Shown here piece after piece: positions 1 to 7,237 of a stretch of 16,075 nucleotides of DNA; within the stretch, counting starts at the first letter, position 1, and each line of letters opens with the position of its first letter. Under the pieces are notes generated by a model. The model was not told the DNA's origin, did no database searches, and saw only the letters and a program-made list of their open reading frames with translations. A program made the position numbers and the translations under genes. Origin of the DNA: Nocardia sp. (GTDB taxonomy: Bacteria > Actinomycetota > Actinomycetes > Mycobacteriales > Mycobacteriaceae). The stretch lies in the NCBI GenBank assembly GCA_017354515.1, contig JAFMQT010000043.1:1-16075 (forward strand). The letters run 5' to 3'.

Positions 1-1328
1 GCATAATCCGGATGCGCCCCCGACCAGGCCAGCAGCTCGGCCACTACCTGTTCGTGGACCTCCGAGTTCTGGCGCATATCCAGGCCCTGTAGGTGGAATC
101 CGAAACATTCCACCGCCCCGCGCAACCAGGCCAGCCGATCATCAGCCAGGAGGCCGTCACCGGATGCGCGCAACGACGCGTCGACGATGTCTAGTTCGGC
201 GAGCAGTTCCGCCGGACCGGAATAGGGGACGTGCCCGGCCTCGGGCAGATCGATGGTCGCGGGCAGCTCCGCGGTCGAATCCAGCGCCTGCCGGGCGGTC
301 GCGACGACCCGCGACCGGATACCGCGTACGGCACGGCGATACGGCTCGTCGGCGCGTTGCGGGGAGTCGTCGCCCGCCGCGTCCGCAAGCCGTGCCAGCT
401 CCGGGGTGACCGGCGCGAGCCGGATCGACTGCGACAGCGTTTTCTCCAGTGCGACAAGCTCTTCCAGATAGTGTGCGAAGATCACCGTGGCCGCCCGACT
501 GGTCGCGCGCCGCACCACCTGCGCGGTGACGTTCGGGTTGCCATCCCGGTCGCCACCGATCCACGAACCGGGCCGCAGGATGGGCCGGGTGAGCAGATCC
601 TGACCGGGCCAGCGCGAGCGCAGCGCCGCGCGGACCTCGGCATTGATCCGGGGAATGACCTCGAGCAGGGTCAACTCGTAATAGCGCAGTCCCACCTCGA
701 TCTCGTCGGAGATCCGCAGCCGGGCCAGCCGGATCAGGGCGGTGCGCCACAGGGTCAGTACCTGGCGACGGATATCACGGTCGATGTCGGCGTACTGGGG
801 TTCCCCATCGCTGTAACGGGAACGCCGCCGCATGAGTTCGGTGATCCGGGCCTGCACGTCGAAGATCGTGCGACGGCGGGTCTCGGTGGGGTGCGCGGTG
901 ATCACCGGCGCGACCAGAGCATCGCGCAGCACGTGCGCGGCGGCCGCGCCATCTATCCGGGCCCGGTCGAGGGCGTGGTAGGTGGCACCGAGGCTGGACT
1001 GCTGCGGCGGTTCGCCGGCGTTGATGTGGACCGCGCGGCGCCGATCGCGTTGCAGATCCTCGGCCAGGTTGGCCAGCAGCAGGAAGTGGTTGAACGCCCG
1101 GATCAGTGGGATCGCGACCGACATCTCGGTTCCACGCAGCATATCGGCCACGGCGCTGCGTTCCACCTCCGAGCGCCGCACCTTGAATGCCTCGACACGG
1201 ACCCGCTCGACCAGGTCGAACACCTCGGGTCCCTCGTGGTCGCGAATGGTTTCGCCCAAGATCGCGCCGAGAAACCGGATATCGTCCCGCAGCGGCGCCG
1301 TAGCGCTCTCGATTCGATCTTCACGCAT
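1..1328 (-). CDS. ppc: Phosphoenolpyruvate carboxylase, N-terminal part (gene runs off the left edge)
   Basis: Carboxylates phosphoenolpyruvate with bicarbonate to give oxaloacetate, the cytosolic anaplerotic step feeding the TCA cycle. About 442 codons are open on the minus strand from an ATG at 1328 to the window edge without a stop; the full enzyme is usually about 900-950 residues, so roughly half is present. Family hallmarks are visible: the catalytic-histidine motif VITAHPTETRRR (His about residue 146) and the glycine-rich motif GSWIGGDRDGNPNVT (about residues 255-269), followed by FHLQGLDMRQNS near the edge. No usable ATG or GTG lies further upstream in frame. The only purine-rich stretch (AGGAAAGGA) sits 13-14 nt from the ATG, too far for a good ribosome site, whereas GATACT lies 6 nt upstream, which suggests a leaderless mRNA. 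The gene follows the acetyltransferase-fusion gene on the same strand after an 80-nt gap, so read-through from that operon is also possible. Confidence 0.95.
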   Translation of the reverse strand, partial: MREDRIESATAPLRDDIRFLGAILGETIRDHEGPEVFDLVERVRVEAFKVRRSEVERSAVADMLRGTEMSVAIPLIRAFNHFLLLANLAEDLQRDRRRAVHINAGEPPQQSSLGATYHALDRARIDGAAAAHVLRDALVAPVITAHPTETRRRTIFDVQARITELMRRRSRYSDGEPQYADIDRDIRRQVLTLWRTALIRLARLRISDEIEVGLRYYELTLLEVIPRINAEVRAALRSRWPGQDLLTRPILRPGSWIGGDRDGNPNVTAQVVRRATSRAATVIFAHYLEELVALEKTLSQSIRLAPVTPELARLADAAGDDSPQRADEPYRRAVRGIRSRVVATARQALDSTAELPATIDLPEAGHVPYSGPAELLAELDIVDASLRASGDGLLADDRLAWLRGAVECFGFHLQGLDMRQNSEVHEQVVAELLAWSGAHPDY

Positions 1329-1334
1329 AGCTGA

Positions 1335-1340
1335 AGTATC
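1335..1340 (-). promoter_or_regulatory. Candidate -10 box of a leaderless ppc promoter
   Basis: The minus strand reads GATACT, then six bases (TCAGCT), then the ppc ATG at 1328. That spacing puts the expected transcription start on or next to the A of the start codon, as in leaderless actinobacterial transcripts. No convincing -35 box is seen 17-18 bp upstream, which is common in high-GC actinobacteria. This is an inference from spacing and from a 4/6 match to TATAAT. Confidence 0.4.
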
Positions 1341-1392
1341 AGTCCTTTCCTGTGATCGAGCACGACGAGAAACGCCGTGGGCGGGCGCGGGA

Positions 1393-1402
1393 TACACGTG
1401 TA
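1393..1402. repeat. 10-bp perfect palindrome TACACGTGTA between pat-like gene and ppc
   Basis: TACACGTGTA reads the same on both strands. It lies just downstream of the stop codon of the acetyltransferase-fusion gene, about 50 bp upstream of the candidate ppc -10 box. It could be a dimeric-repressor operator for ppc, but a 10-bp palindrome can arise by chance and no regulator family is recognised. Confidence 0.25.
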
Positions 1403-1408
1403 ACGACG

Positions 1409-4072
1409 TCAACCCAGCCGACGCGGACCGATATCGAATCGGCTGGGCTCCGGTCCGATCCGCACCCGCGCGTACAGGATCGCGGCCCCTGCCGGGGAGG
1501 CCAGCACCGGCTCCACCGACAATTCCCGTACTTCGGGCAGATCATCACACAGCGCCGAAATACGTTGCGCCAGTTCGATGAGCGCGTCCTTGTCGACCGG
1601 TTCACCGATACTGCGCCCCCCTGCCCGGCCGTCCAGCAGGGGCGCGGCTCGGGGTGCTTCGATCAATTCGCGCGCGTCGGCCTCGGTGAGCGGCAACGCG
1701 CGGTAGGCGCGGTCGCCGAGCATATCGATGATCGGACCCGACAGGCCGAATCCGATCACCGAGCCGAATGACGGATCATCCTCCACCCGCAGCACACAGC
1801 CCAGCCCCTTGGTCGCCATGGCTTGGATGTGAACCGTCCGGTTTCCGCTCAACTCGGCCAGTTCGGTGTAGGCGCGGTGCACTCCGGTCGCACGCCACAG
1901 GTCGAGCCTGACGCCACTGAAATCGGGGCGGTTGCGCCACAGCTCACCGGTCGCTTTCGCCGCGACCGGATATCCGATCGCGGCCGCCGCCTCGACCGCC
2001 GCCTGCGGATCGTCGACCTCGCGGAAGTCGACCACGTCGATGCCGTAACAGGCGAGCAGTTCGGCGGCCTCGAGATCACCGAGCCATTCACCCGCCGGGG
2101 CGCGGATCATCCACTGCCGCACCAACTCCCGGGCCGTGCCGGTGCGCAGATCGTCCGGACGCACGACCTTCGCGATCGGCTGGGTACGCCAGGCCGCGTA
2201 CCGGCGGGCCCTGGCCAGCGCGCGCGCCGCGCGTTCGGGATCGGAGTAGGAGGGAATCGAACCGCGTTCGAACCGGCCGCCGGCACCCCGCACCGCCAGC
2301 GAATCGGGCATCCCGTGCTCGGCGGCCAGGGTGGTCAGTACCGGTTTGCCGCCCGATTCGGCGCCCGCCGCGATCGCGTGGGCGAACGGGGTCACATCCA
2401 CCGGGACGGGCGGGGCGAAGATAACGATGACCGCGTCCACATCCGTGGAATCCATCGCGGCCGTGACCGCGTGCAGGTAGTCCTGCGGCTGGGCCTGCGG
2501 CCCCAGATCGACGGGTTCGCCGATCTGAAGTCCCTCTCCCCTGGCCGCGTCGACCGCCAGCCATCCCAGCGCGGCGCTGTTGCCGATTATCGCCGAGCGG
2601 GCCCCTCGCGGCAGTGGCTGATATGCCAGCAGCATCGCACAGTCGAACAGTTCGGATATCGTATCGACCTGCACGATTCCCGCCTGCGCGAACAGGTCTC
2701 GGGCGACCGACCGCTGTACGCCCCCGGCGCGCACGTCGGCGGCGTTGCGGCCGCTGCTGACCATCACCACGGGTTTGCTGCGGGCGACTCGGCGCGCGAT
2801 GCGGGAGAATCTGCGCGGATTGCCGGCCGTCTCGAGATACAGCAGCACGAGATCGGTATCGGTGTCGTTGTCCCAGTACTGCAACAGGTCATTGCCCGAG
2901 ACATCCGCGCGATTGCCGGCCGAGACGAACGTCGACAATCCCAGATTGCGTTCGGCGGCCTCGGCGAGGATCACCGCCCCCAGCGGTCCCGACTGGCAGA
3001 AGAATCCGGCTCTGCCGCGCCCGGGAAGCACCGGGGCCAAGGTGGCGTTCAGCGATACGTCCGGGTCGGTATTGGCTATTCCGAGCGCACTGGGGCCCAC
3101 GACCCGCATTCCGTGCCGGCGAGCGGCATCGACCAGATCCCGCTCGGCGTGGTAGCCGGCGGGACCGGTTTCGGAGAACCCCGCTGTCAGGACCACCAGC
3201 CCCTTGACCCCCTTGGCCAGACAGTCGTCGAGGACCGACTTGATCTCCTCCGCCGGGACGGCCACCACCGCCAGGTCGAGTTCGCCGGGGATGTCACGGA
3301 CGGTCGGGTAGGTGTGCACCCCGCGTACCGCGGCTCGGTTCGGATTGACCGGGTATATCGGGCCCTGGAAAACTCCCGACAGCAGATTGGCCAGGACTGC
3401 CCCGCCGACCCGGCCGGTGGCCGGTGTCGCGCCTATCACCGCGATCGAACGCGGCGCCAGCAGATTGCGGATACTGCGCGCCTCCGAGGCACGTTCGCGC
3501 GAATCCCGCACCGACAGCAGGGCTTCGGTGGGATCGATGGCGAATTCCAGGTGCAGGACCGAACCGTCGCGGCTGCGTTGCACCTGATACCCGGCCTCCC
3601 GGAAGACAGTCACCATGGTGTGGTTCTCGGCGAGCACCTCGGCGACGAAGGTCTCGATATCGTTCTCCGCGGCCGCGCCCGCCAAATGCTCGAGCAGAAT
3701 CGACCCCAGTCCCCGGCCCTGATGTTCGTCGGCGACGACGAAGGCCACCTCCGCGGCGCGCGGGCCCGGCCGGTCGCCGAGCAGTTCGTATCGCCCCACG
3801 GCGATGATCACGGACCCCAGCTCGATGACCAATCCCACCCGGTCGCGATAGTCGACGTTGGTCGTGCGGTGCAGGTCCTTCGGTGTCATGCGCGGATACG
3901 GGCCGAAATACCGCAGATAGCGGGTGCGGTCGGACAGCGCGCCGTGGAATCGTTCCAGCGCCTCCGCGTCGCCGGAGGTGATCGGGCGCAGCCGGACCAC
4001 GCCGCCGTCGGAGGCCAGCACATCGGCCTGCCAATGCTGGGGTGGTGCGGGCGGTCCGACGGGCTCAGTCAC
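1409..4072 (-). CDS. Pat-type protein acetyltransferase: GNAT domain fused to an acyl-CoA synthetase (NDP-forming)-like body
   Basis: Predicted cytosolic lysine acetyltransferase of the Pat/PatA class, known in enteric bacteria and Streptomyces to acetylate and switch off acyl-CoA synthetases. With a GTG start it is 887 residues. The GNAT domain (about 24-175) carries the acetyl-CoA loop HQGRGLGS (Q118-G123) and a candidate base Glu108 in AEVAFVV. A CoA-binding Rossmann domain follows (IAVIGATPATGRVGG, about 210-224), then succinyl-CoA-ligase-like domains, then an ATP-grasp-like C-terminus (about 665-887). The domain order, GNAT first, is the actinobacterial one; Salmonella Pat has it last. 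The segment that carries the phospho-histidine (SHTGSLAG) in active NDP-forming ligases is replaced by AGGVQ-RSVARDLF, so ligase activity is probably lost. The GTG start is chosen because GGAGG lies 6 nt upstream; it overlaps the acuC stop by 8 bp, implying translational coupling. A longer in-frame ORF upstream lies inside acuC and is rejected. Confidence 0.92.
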   Translation of the reverse strand: MTEPVGPPAPPQHWQADVLASDGGVVRLRPITSGDAEALERFHGALSDRTRYLRYFGPYPRMTPKDLHRTTNVDYRDRVGLVIELGSVIIAVGRYELLGDRPGPRAAEVAFVVADEHQGRGLGSILLEHLAGAAAENDIETFVAEVLAENHTMVTVFREAGYQVQRSRDGSVLHLEFAIDPTEALLSVRDSRERASEARSIRNLLAPRSIAVIGATPATGRVGGAVLANLLSGVFQGPIYPVNPNRAAVRGVHTYPTVRDIPGELDLAVVAVPAEEIKSVLDDCLAKGVKGLVVLTAGFSETGPAGYHAERDLVDAARRHGMRVVGPSALGIANTDPDVSLNATLAPVLPGRGRAGFFCQSGPLGAVILAEAAERNLGLSTFVSAGNRADVSGNDLLQYWDNDTDTDLVLLYLETAGNPRRFSRIARRVARSKPVVMVSSGRNAADVRAGGVQRSVARDLFAQAGIVQVDTISELFDCAMLLAYQPLPRGARSAIIGNSAALGWLAVDAARGEGLQIGEPVDLGPQAQPQDYLHAVTAAMDSTDVDAVIVIFAPPVPVDVTPFAHAIAAGAESGGKPVLTTLAAEHGMPDSLAVRGAGGRFERGSIPSYSDPERAARALARARRYAAWRTQPIAKVVRPDDLRTGTARELVRQWMIRAPAGEWLGDLEAAELLACYGIDVVDFREVDDPQAAVEAAAAIGYPVAAKATGELWRNRPDFSGVRLDLWRATGVHRAYTELAELSGNRTVHIQAMATKGLGCVLRVEDDPSFGSVIGFGLSGPIIDMLGDRAYRALPLTEADARELIEAPRAAPLLDGRAGGRSIGEPVDKDALIELAQRISALCDDLPEVRELSVEPVLASPAGAAILYARVRIGPEPSRFDIGPRRLG

Positions 4073-5294
4073 GGGGATCCTCCGGGTCGAGGCCGAGCAG
4101 TCCGAAGCTGGCGCGCCGGGTGGCCAGCACCGCGGTGTCGATCGCCCGCTGGGCGCGGTCGAGGAGGGCATTCCCGGTCGCGGGAGCTCCGCCGGGCCCG
4201 TCCCACGCCGCGAACATCACCTCACCGCCGTCGCCCATGGTCTCTGGGGGCGGCACCGTCGGCGCGTAGGCGCGCACCTGCTCGCGCCACGGCAACGGGG
4301 TCGCGGTGACGGGCTCGATCTCTCGGTCGAGCGCGGTGGCCAGCAGATGCGTCCACGCCCGGGGTACCACCCGGGTCACCCCGTATCCGCCTCCCCCGAC
4401 CGCCAGCCACCGTCCCTCGGCGTAGCGGTCGGCGAGCCCACGCATCGCCAGGAAGGCCGCGCGCTGGCCGTCGACGGTCAGTTCCAGGTCCGCGAGCGGA
4501 TCCTCGCGGTGACTGTCCACCCCGCACTGGCCGACCAGGATCTGCGGCCGGAACGCGGCCAGCGCTCCGGGCACGACGGCGTGAAATCCCCGCAGCCACT
4601 GGGCATCCCGGGTTCCCGGCAGCACCGGCAGATTGATCGCGGTCCCCTCGCCGGCGCCGGCCCCGATCTCCTCGGGCCAGCCGGTGTTGGGCCACAGCGT
4701 CGCCGGATGCTGGTGGATCGAGATGGTCAGCACCCGCGGATCACCGTAGAACGCGCGCTGTACACCGTCGCCGTGGTGGACATCGACGTCGACGTAGGCG
4801 ATGCGGTCGAATCCGTGCTCCAGCAACCACGAGATGGCCACCGCGACATCGTTGTAGACACAGAAGCCCGAGGCGGCGTTCGGCATCGCGTGATGCATGC
4901 CGCCGCCGATACTGACCGCGCGGCGGACACGTCCGGAGGCGATCTCGGCCGCCGCGGCCAGCGTTCCCCCGACGATCACCGAGGCCGCCTCGTGCATATG
5001 CGGGAAGACCGGGTTGTCCATCGACCCGAGCCCGTAGGGCGGTGACACCGGCGCGGCGGTTCCCGGCTGCGCGGGCGTGGCCTCCCGGACGGCCTCGATG
5101 TACGCCGCGGTATGTACGCGCAGCAGATCACCCACCCCCGCCGGATCCGCCACCAGCGTCTCGATCCCCTCCAGCAGCCCCAGCTCCCGGGCCAGCGACA
5201 TGGTGAATCCGAGGCGAGACGGCTTCATCGGATGCTCCGGGGTCCAGGTGTATTCCAGAAACCGGTCGGTCCATACCACGGTGGCCGCTGCCAT
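4065..5294 (-). CDS. acuC: AcuC-type lysine deacetylase (class I histone-deacetylase fold)
   Basis: Zinc-dependent deacetylase of the HDAC/acetoin-utilisation AcuC family; in Bacillus, AcuC removes acetyl groups placed on acetyl-CoA synthetase by AcuA. The protein has 409 residues. Visible motifs are the AcuC-like loop YGLGSMDNPVFPHMHE (about 87-102), the charge-relay pair GGGMHHAMPN (His134/His135), YVDVDVHHGDG with probable zinc ligands Asp171 and His173, GQCGVDSHREDPL with the third ligand Asp260, and GGGGYG with the catalytic Tyr. All catalytic positions look intact. The ATG at 5294 has no strong ribosome site; TAGCGT ends 7 nt before it, suggesting a leaderless transcript. A GTG three codons upstream (5303) is the alternative. 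The 3' end overlaps the acetyltransferase-fusion gene by 8 bp, so eraser and writer are made together. Acetylpolyamine amidohydrolases share the fold, but the motif set fits AcuC better. Confidence 0.93.
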   Translation of the reverse strand: MAAATVVWTDRFLEYTWTPEHPMKPSRLGFTMSLARELGLLEGIETLVADPAGVGDLLRVHTAAYIEAVREATPAQPGTAAPVSPPYGLGSMDNPVFPHMHEAASVIVGGTLAAAAEIASGRVRRAVSIGGGMHHAMPNAASGFCVYNDVAVAISWLLEHGFDRIAYVDVDVHHGDGVQRAFYGDPRVLTISIHQHPATLWPNTGWPEEIGAGAGEGTAINLPVLPGTRDAQWLRGFHAVVPGALAAFRPQILVGQCGVDSHREDPLADLELTVDGQRAAFLAMRGLADRYAEGRWLAVGGGGYGVTRVVPRAWTHLLATALDREIEPVTATPLPWREQVRAYAPTVPPPETMGDGGEVMFAAWDGPGGAPATGNALLDRAQRAIDTAVLATRRASFGLLGLDPEDPRD

Positions 5295-5301
5295 GGGCTT
5301 C

Positions 5302-5307
5302 ACGCTA
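5302..5307 (-). promoter_or_regulatory. Candidate -10 box of a leaderless acuC promoter
   Basis: The minus strand reads TAGCGT (form TAnnnT), then GAAGCCC, then the acuC ATG at 5294, which places a start site on or next to the ATG. It would drive the acuC, pat-like and possibly ppc operon. The call rests only on spacing; no clear -35 box is seen. Confidence 0.35.
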
Positions 5308-5425
5308 ACGCACCGGGGTACGACAGCGTGGCGTTGATCGCACTCGGGTCCTCGCGCGGAAGCACCGCGCCCCGTTCCGGGTTGATATGAGGTAAGAATG
5401 CGGTTCGAGATCGCAGGCGCCGGCT

Positions 5426-5441
5426 GCCGGTCGAGACCGGC
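5426..5441. repeat. Perfect inverted repeat in the acuC/ideR divergent region
   Basis: GCCGGT-CGAG-ACCGGC has 6-bp perfect arms around a 4-nt centre. It sits in the 237-bp region between the divergent starts of acuC and ideR, about 60 bp upstream of the candidate ideR -10 box. It could be an operator or a hairpin. It does not resemble an IdeR iron box (TTAGGTTAG-type). GC-rich sequence makes chance repeats fairly likely. Confidence 0.3.
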
Positions 5442-5502
5442 GCGGCGAATTCGCCCGTCACAGACGAAATATGCTGACGCAGGTAACGCAACCGGACGTG
5501 GG

Positions 5503-5508
5503 TAGAAT
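5503..5508 (+). promoter_or_regulatory. Candidate ideR -10 box
   Basis: TAGAAT matches TATAAT at 5/6 positions and lies 23 nt before the ideR GTG start, leaving a leader of roughly 17 nt that includes the AGGGG ribosome site. CTGACG at 5474-5479 resembles a -35 box, but the 23-bp spacing is too long, so the -35 is left unassigned. Confidence 0.45.
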
Positions 5509-5531
5509 TCGTGCCGACGAAGGGGTAACAG

Positions 5532-6218
5532 GTGAAGGATCTGGTCGACACCACGGAGATGTATCTCCGTACCATCTACGACCTCGAGGAAGAGGGCGTG
5601 GTCCCGCTGCGTGCGCGCATCGCCGAACGCCTCGAGCAGAGCGGCCCGACCGTCAGTCAGACGGTGGCGCGGATGGAGCGCGACGGTCTGCTGATGGTCG
5701 CCGGCGACCGTCACCTCGAACTCACCGACAAGGGGCGCGCAATGGCCGTCTCGGTCATGCGCAAGCACCGGCTGGCCGAACGGCTGCTGGTCGATGTCAT
5801 CGGACTGGATTGGCAGAACGTGCACGCCGAGGCCTGCCGCTGGGAACACGTGATGAGTGAGGAGGTCGAGTTGCGACTTCTCGAGGTCCTCAATCACCCC
5901 ACCACCTCGCCGTACGGCAACCCGATCCCCGGACTGGACGAACTCGGGGTCAACGGTGGCCAATCCGGCGAGGAGACCCTGATCCGCCTGTCCGACCTGC
6001 CCGCCGGACAGGTCTCGGCGGTGGTGGTGCGCCGGCTGTCCGAGCACATCCAGGCCGACCCCGACATCATCGGTCAACTGCGTGAGGCCGGCGTGGTTCC
6101 GGACGCACGCGTGGTCGTGGAGACCCGGCCAGGGGTGGTGATCATCTCCGTCCCCGGCCATGAAGCCTTCGAACTGTCCGACGAAATGGCCCATGCGGTC
6201 CAAGTGAGGTTGACCTGA
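5532..6218 (+). CDS. ideR: Iron-dependent repressor IdeR (DtxR family)
   Basis: Iron(II)-activated transcriptional repressor of iron uptake and siderophore genes and activator of iron-storage genes in actinobacteria. The 228-residue protein matches IdeR/DtxR nearly end to end. It has an N-terminal winged helix (about 1-73) with the recognition segment QSGPTVSQTVARMERDGL, a dimerisation/metal domain (about 74-140) and a C-terminal SH3-like domain (about 150-228). Known metal ligands are all present at the expected numbers: Met10, His79, Glu83, His98, Cys102, Glu105 and His106. The start is a GTG; AGGGG lies 6 nt upstream. galE begins 3 nt after the stop, so the two genes are almost certainly co-transcribed. 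No IdeR operator was seen upstream, so autoregulation is not apparent. Confidence 0.97.
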   Translation: MKDLVDTTEMYLRTIYDLEEEGVVPLRARIAERLEQSGPTVSQTVARMERDGLLMVAGDRHLELTDKGRAMAVSVMRKHRLAERLLVDVIGLDWQNVHAEACRWEHVMSEEVELRLLEVLNHPTTSPYGNPIPGLDELGVNGGQSGEETLIRLSDLPAGQVSAVVVRRLSEHIQADPDIIGQLREAGVVPDARVVVETRPGVVIISVPGHEAFELSDEMAHAVQVRLT

Positions 6219-6221
6219 TAT

Positions 6222-7202
6222 ATGAAACTCCTGGTAACCGGCGGTGCCGGATATGTCGGCGGAGTCTGTGCGGAAGTTCTGATCCGCGACGGCCATGAAG
6301 TGGTCGTCGTCGATGATCTGTCGACCGGCAATGCCGACGGAGTTCCCAGCGGCGCGAAATTCGTCGAGGGCGACATCACGACCGCCGGTGTGGAGTTGGT
6401 CGAATCCGAATCCTTCGACGGTGTACTGCATTTCGCGGCGCAGTCGCTGGTCGGGGAATCGGTACAGCAACCCGAGAAGTACTGGCACGGCAATGTCGTC
6501 AAGACCTTCACCCTGCTCGAGGCGCTGCGCCGCGCCGGCACCCCTCGCCTGGTGTTCTCCTCCACCGCCGCCGTCTACGGCGAGCCCGCGCAGGTCCCGA
6601 TTCCGGAATCGGCCCCCACTGCGCCCACCAATCCGTACGGTGCTTCCAAGCTGGCCATCGACCACGCGATCACCTCGTACGCGAACGCACACGGCTTGGG
6701 CGCGACCAGCCTGCGGTACTTCAACGTGGCCGGTGCCTACGGCGGGCTCGGCGAGAACCGCGTGGTGGAAACCCATCTCATCCCCCTGGTGCTGCAAACC
6801 GCGCTGGGGCACCGCGATTCGATTTCGGTGTTCGGCACCGACTACCCGACCGCGGACGGTTCGGCGGTGCGCGACTACATCCACATTCGTGATCTCGCCG
6901 ACGCCCATGTACTGGCGCTGGCCCAGTCGCGGCCCGGCGAACACCGCATCTTCAATCTGGGCAGTGGCACGGGTTTCTCTGTGCGGGAGGTTATCTCGGC
7001 TTGTGAGCGGGTTGTCGGCCACCCGATCCGGTCGGTCGACGCGCCGCGCCGCGCCGGCGATCCGGCGGTGCTGATCGCCTCCAGCGCGAAAGCGACCGCC
7101 AACCTGGGCTGGCAGCCGGCGCATAACGACCTCGACGAAATCGTCGCCGACGCTTGGGAATTCCTCCGGTCGCTGGGCGAGCGCGCACACAGCGCCCGCT
7201 AG
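6222..7202 (+). CDS. galE: UDP-glucose 4-epimerase
   Basis: NAD-dependent short-chain dehydrogenase-fold enzyme interconverting UDP-glucose and UDP-galactose, supplying galactosyl (and, via UDP-galactopyranose mutase, galactofuranosyl) units for the mycolata cell wall. The protein has 326 residues, a normal length. The NAD-binding motif TGGAGYVGG lies at residues 6-14, HFAAQSLVGES at 70-80, and the catalytic set is Ser114/Thr115 in VFSSTAAVYG, Tyr139 and Lys143 in NPYGASK. The ATG is 3 nt after the ideR stop, so translation is probably coupled. The ideR/dtxR-galE pairing is known from Corynebacterium; a regulatory link to iron is not evident and the pairing may simply be ancestral. Confidence 0.96.
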   Translation: MKLLVTGGAGYVGGVCAEVLIRDGHEVVVVDDLSTGNADGVPSGAKFVEGDITTAGVELVESESFDGVLHFAAQSLVGESVQQPEKYWHGNVVKTFTLLEALRRAGTPRLVFSSTAAVYGEPAQVPIPESAPTAPTNPYGASKLAIDHAITSYANAHGLGATSLRYFNVAGAYGGLGENRVVETHLIPLVLQTALGHRDSISVFGTDYPTADGSAVRDYIHIRDLADAHVLALAQSRPGEHRIFNLGSGTGFSVREVISACERVVGHPIRSVDAPRRAGDPAVLIASSAKATANLGWQPAHNDLDEIVADAWEFLRSLGERAHSAR

Positions 7203-7214
7203 CTCCCCCACGGC

Positions 7215-7236
7215 GGGTGCTGCCATGATGGCGCCC
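7215..7236. terminator. Possible bidirectional hairpin between convergent galE and DUF4192 genes
   Basis: In the 35-bp gap between the two stop codons, GGG (7215-7217) can pair with CCC (7234-7236) outside an inner stem GCCA-TGA-TGGC (7222-7232), with a small internal loop. Only TT follows and there is no real U-tract, so this is a weak terminator candidate, called mainly because of its position between converging genes. Confidence 0.3.
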
Positions 7237-7237
7237 T

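Noticed and set aside
157..750. 197-codon minus-strand frame within ppc
   Set aside because: It is out of frame with the PEP carboxylase reading, which carries the catalytic motifs through the same bases.
1823..4309. 828-codon plus-strand open frame opposite the acetyltransferase-fusion and acuC genes
   Set aside because: It is an antisense shadow of high-GC coding DNA; its translation is Arg/Gly/Gln-rich without domain motifs, while the minus strand gives clear GNAT, Rossmann and ATP-grasp motifs.
4065..5294. acuC product as acetylpolyamine amidohydrolase linked to the polyamine genes
   Set aside because: The AcuC-type loop (YGLGSMDNPVFP) and overlap with an acetyltransferase gene favour protein deacetylation, and the polyamine genes are over 8 kb away.
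5395..5531. IdeR iron box controlling ideR
   Set aside because: No TTAGGTTAG/CTAACCTAA-like dyad could be found in the divergent region; the GCCGGT-ACCGGC repeat does not match.
6207..6222. AGGTTGACCT near the ideR stop as an iron-box half
   Set aside because: It matches only the short AGGT/ACCT ends, lacks the 19-bp dyad, and lies inside coding sequence.
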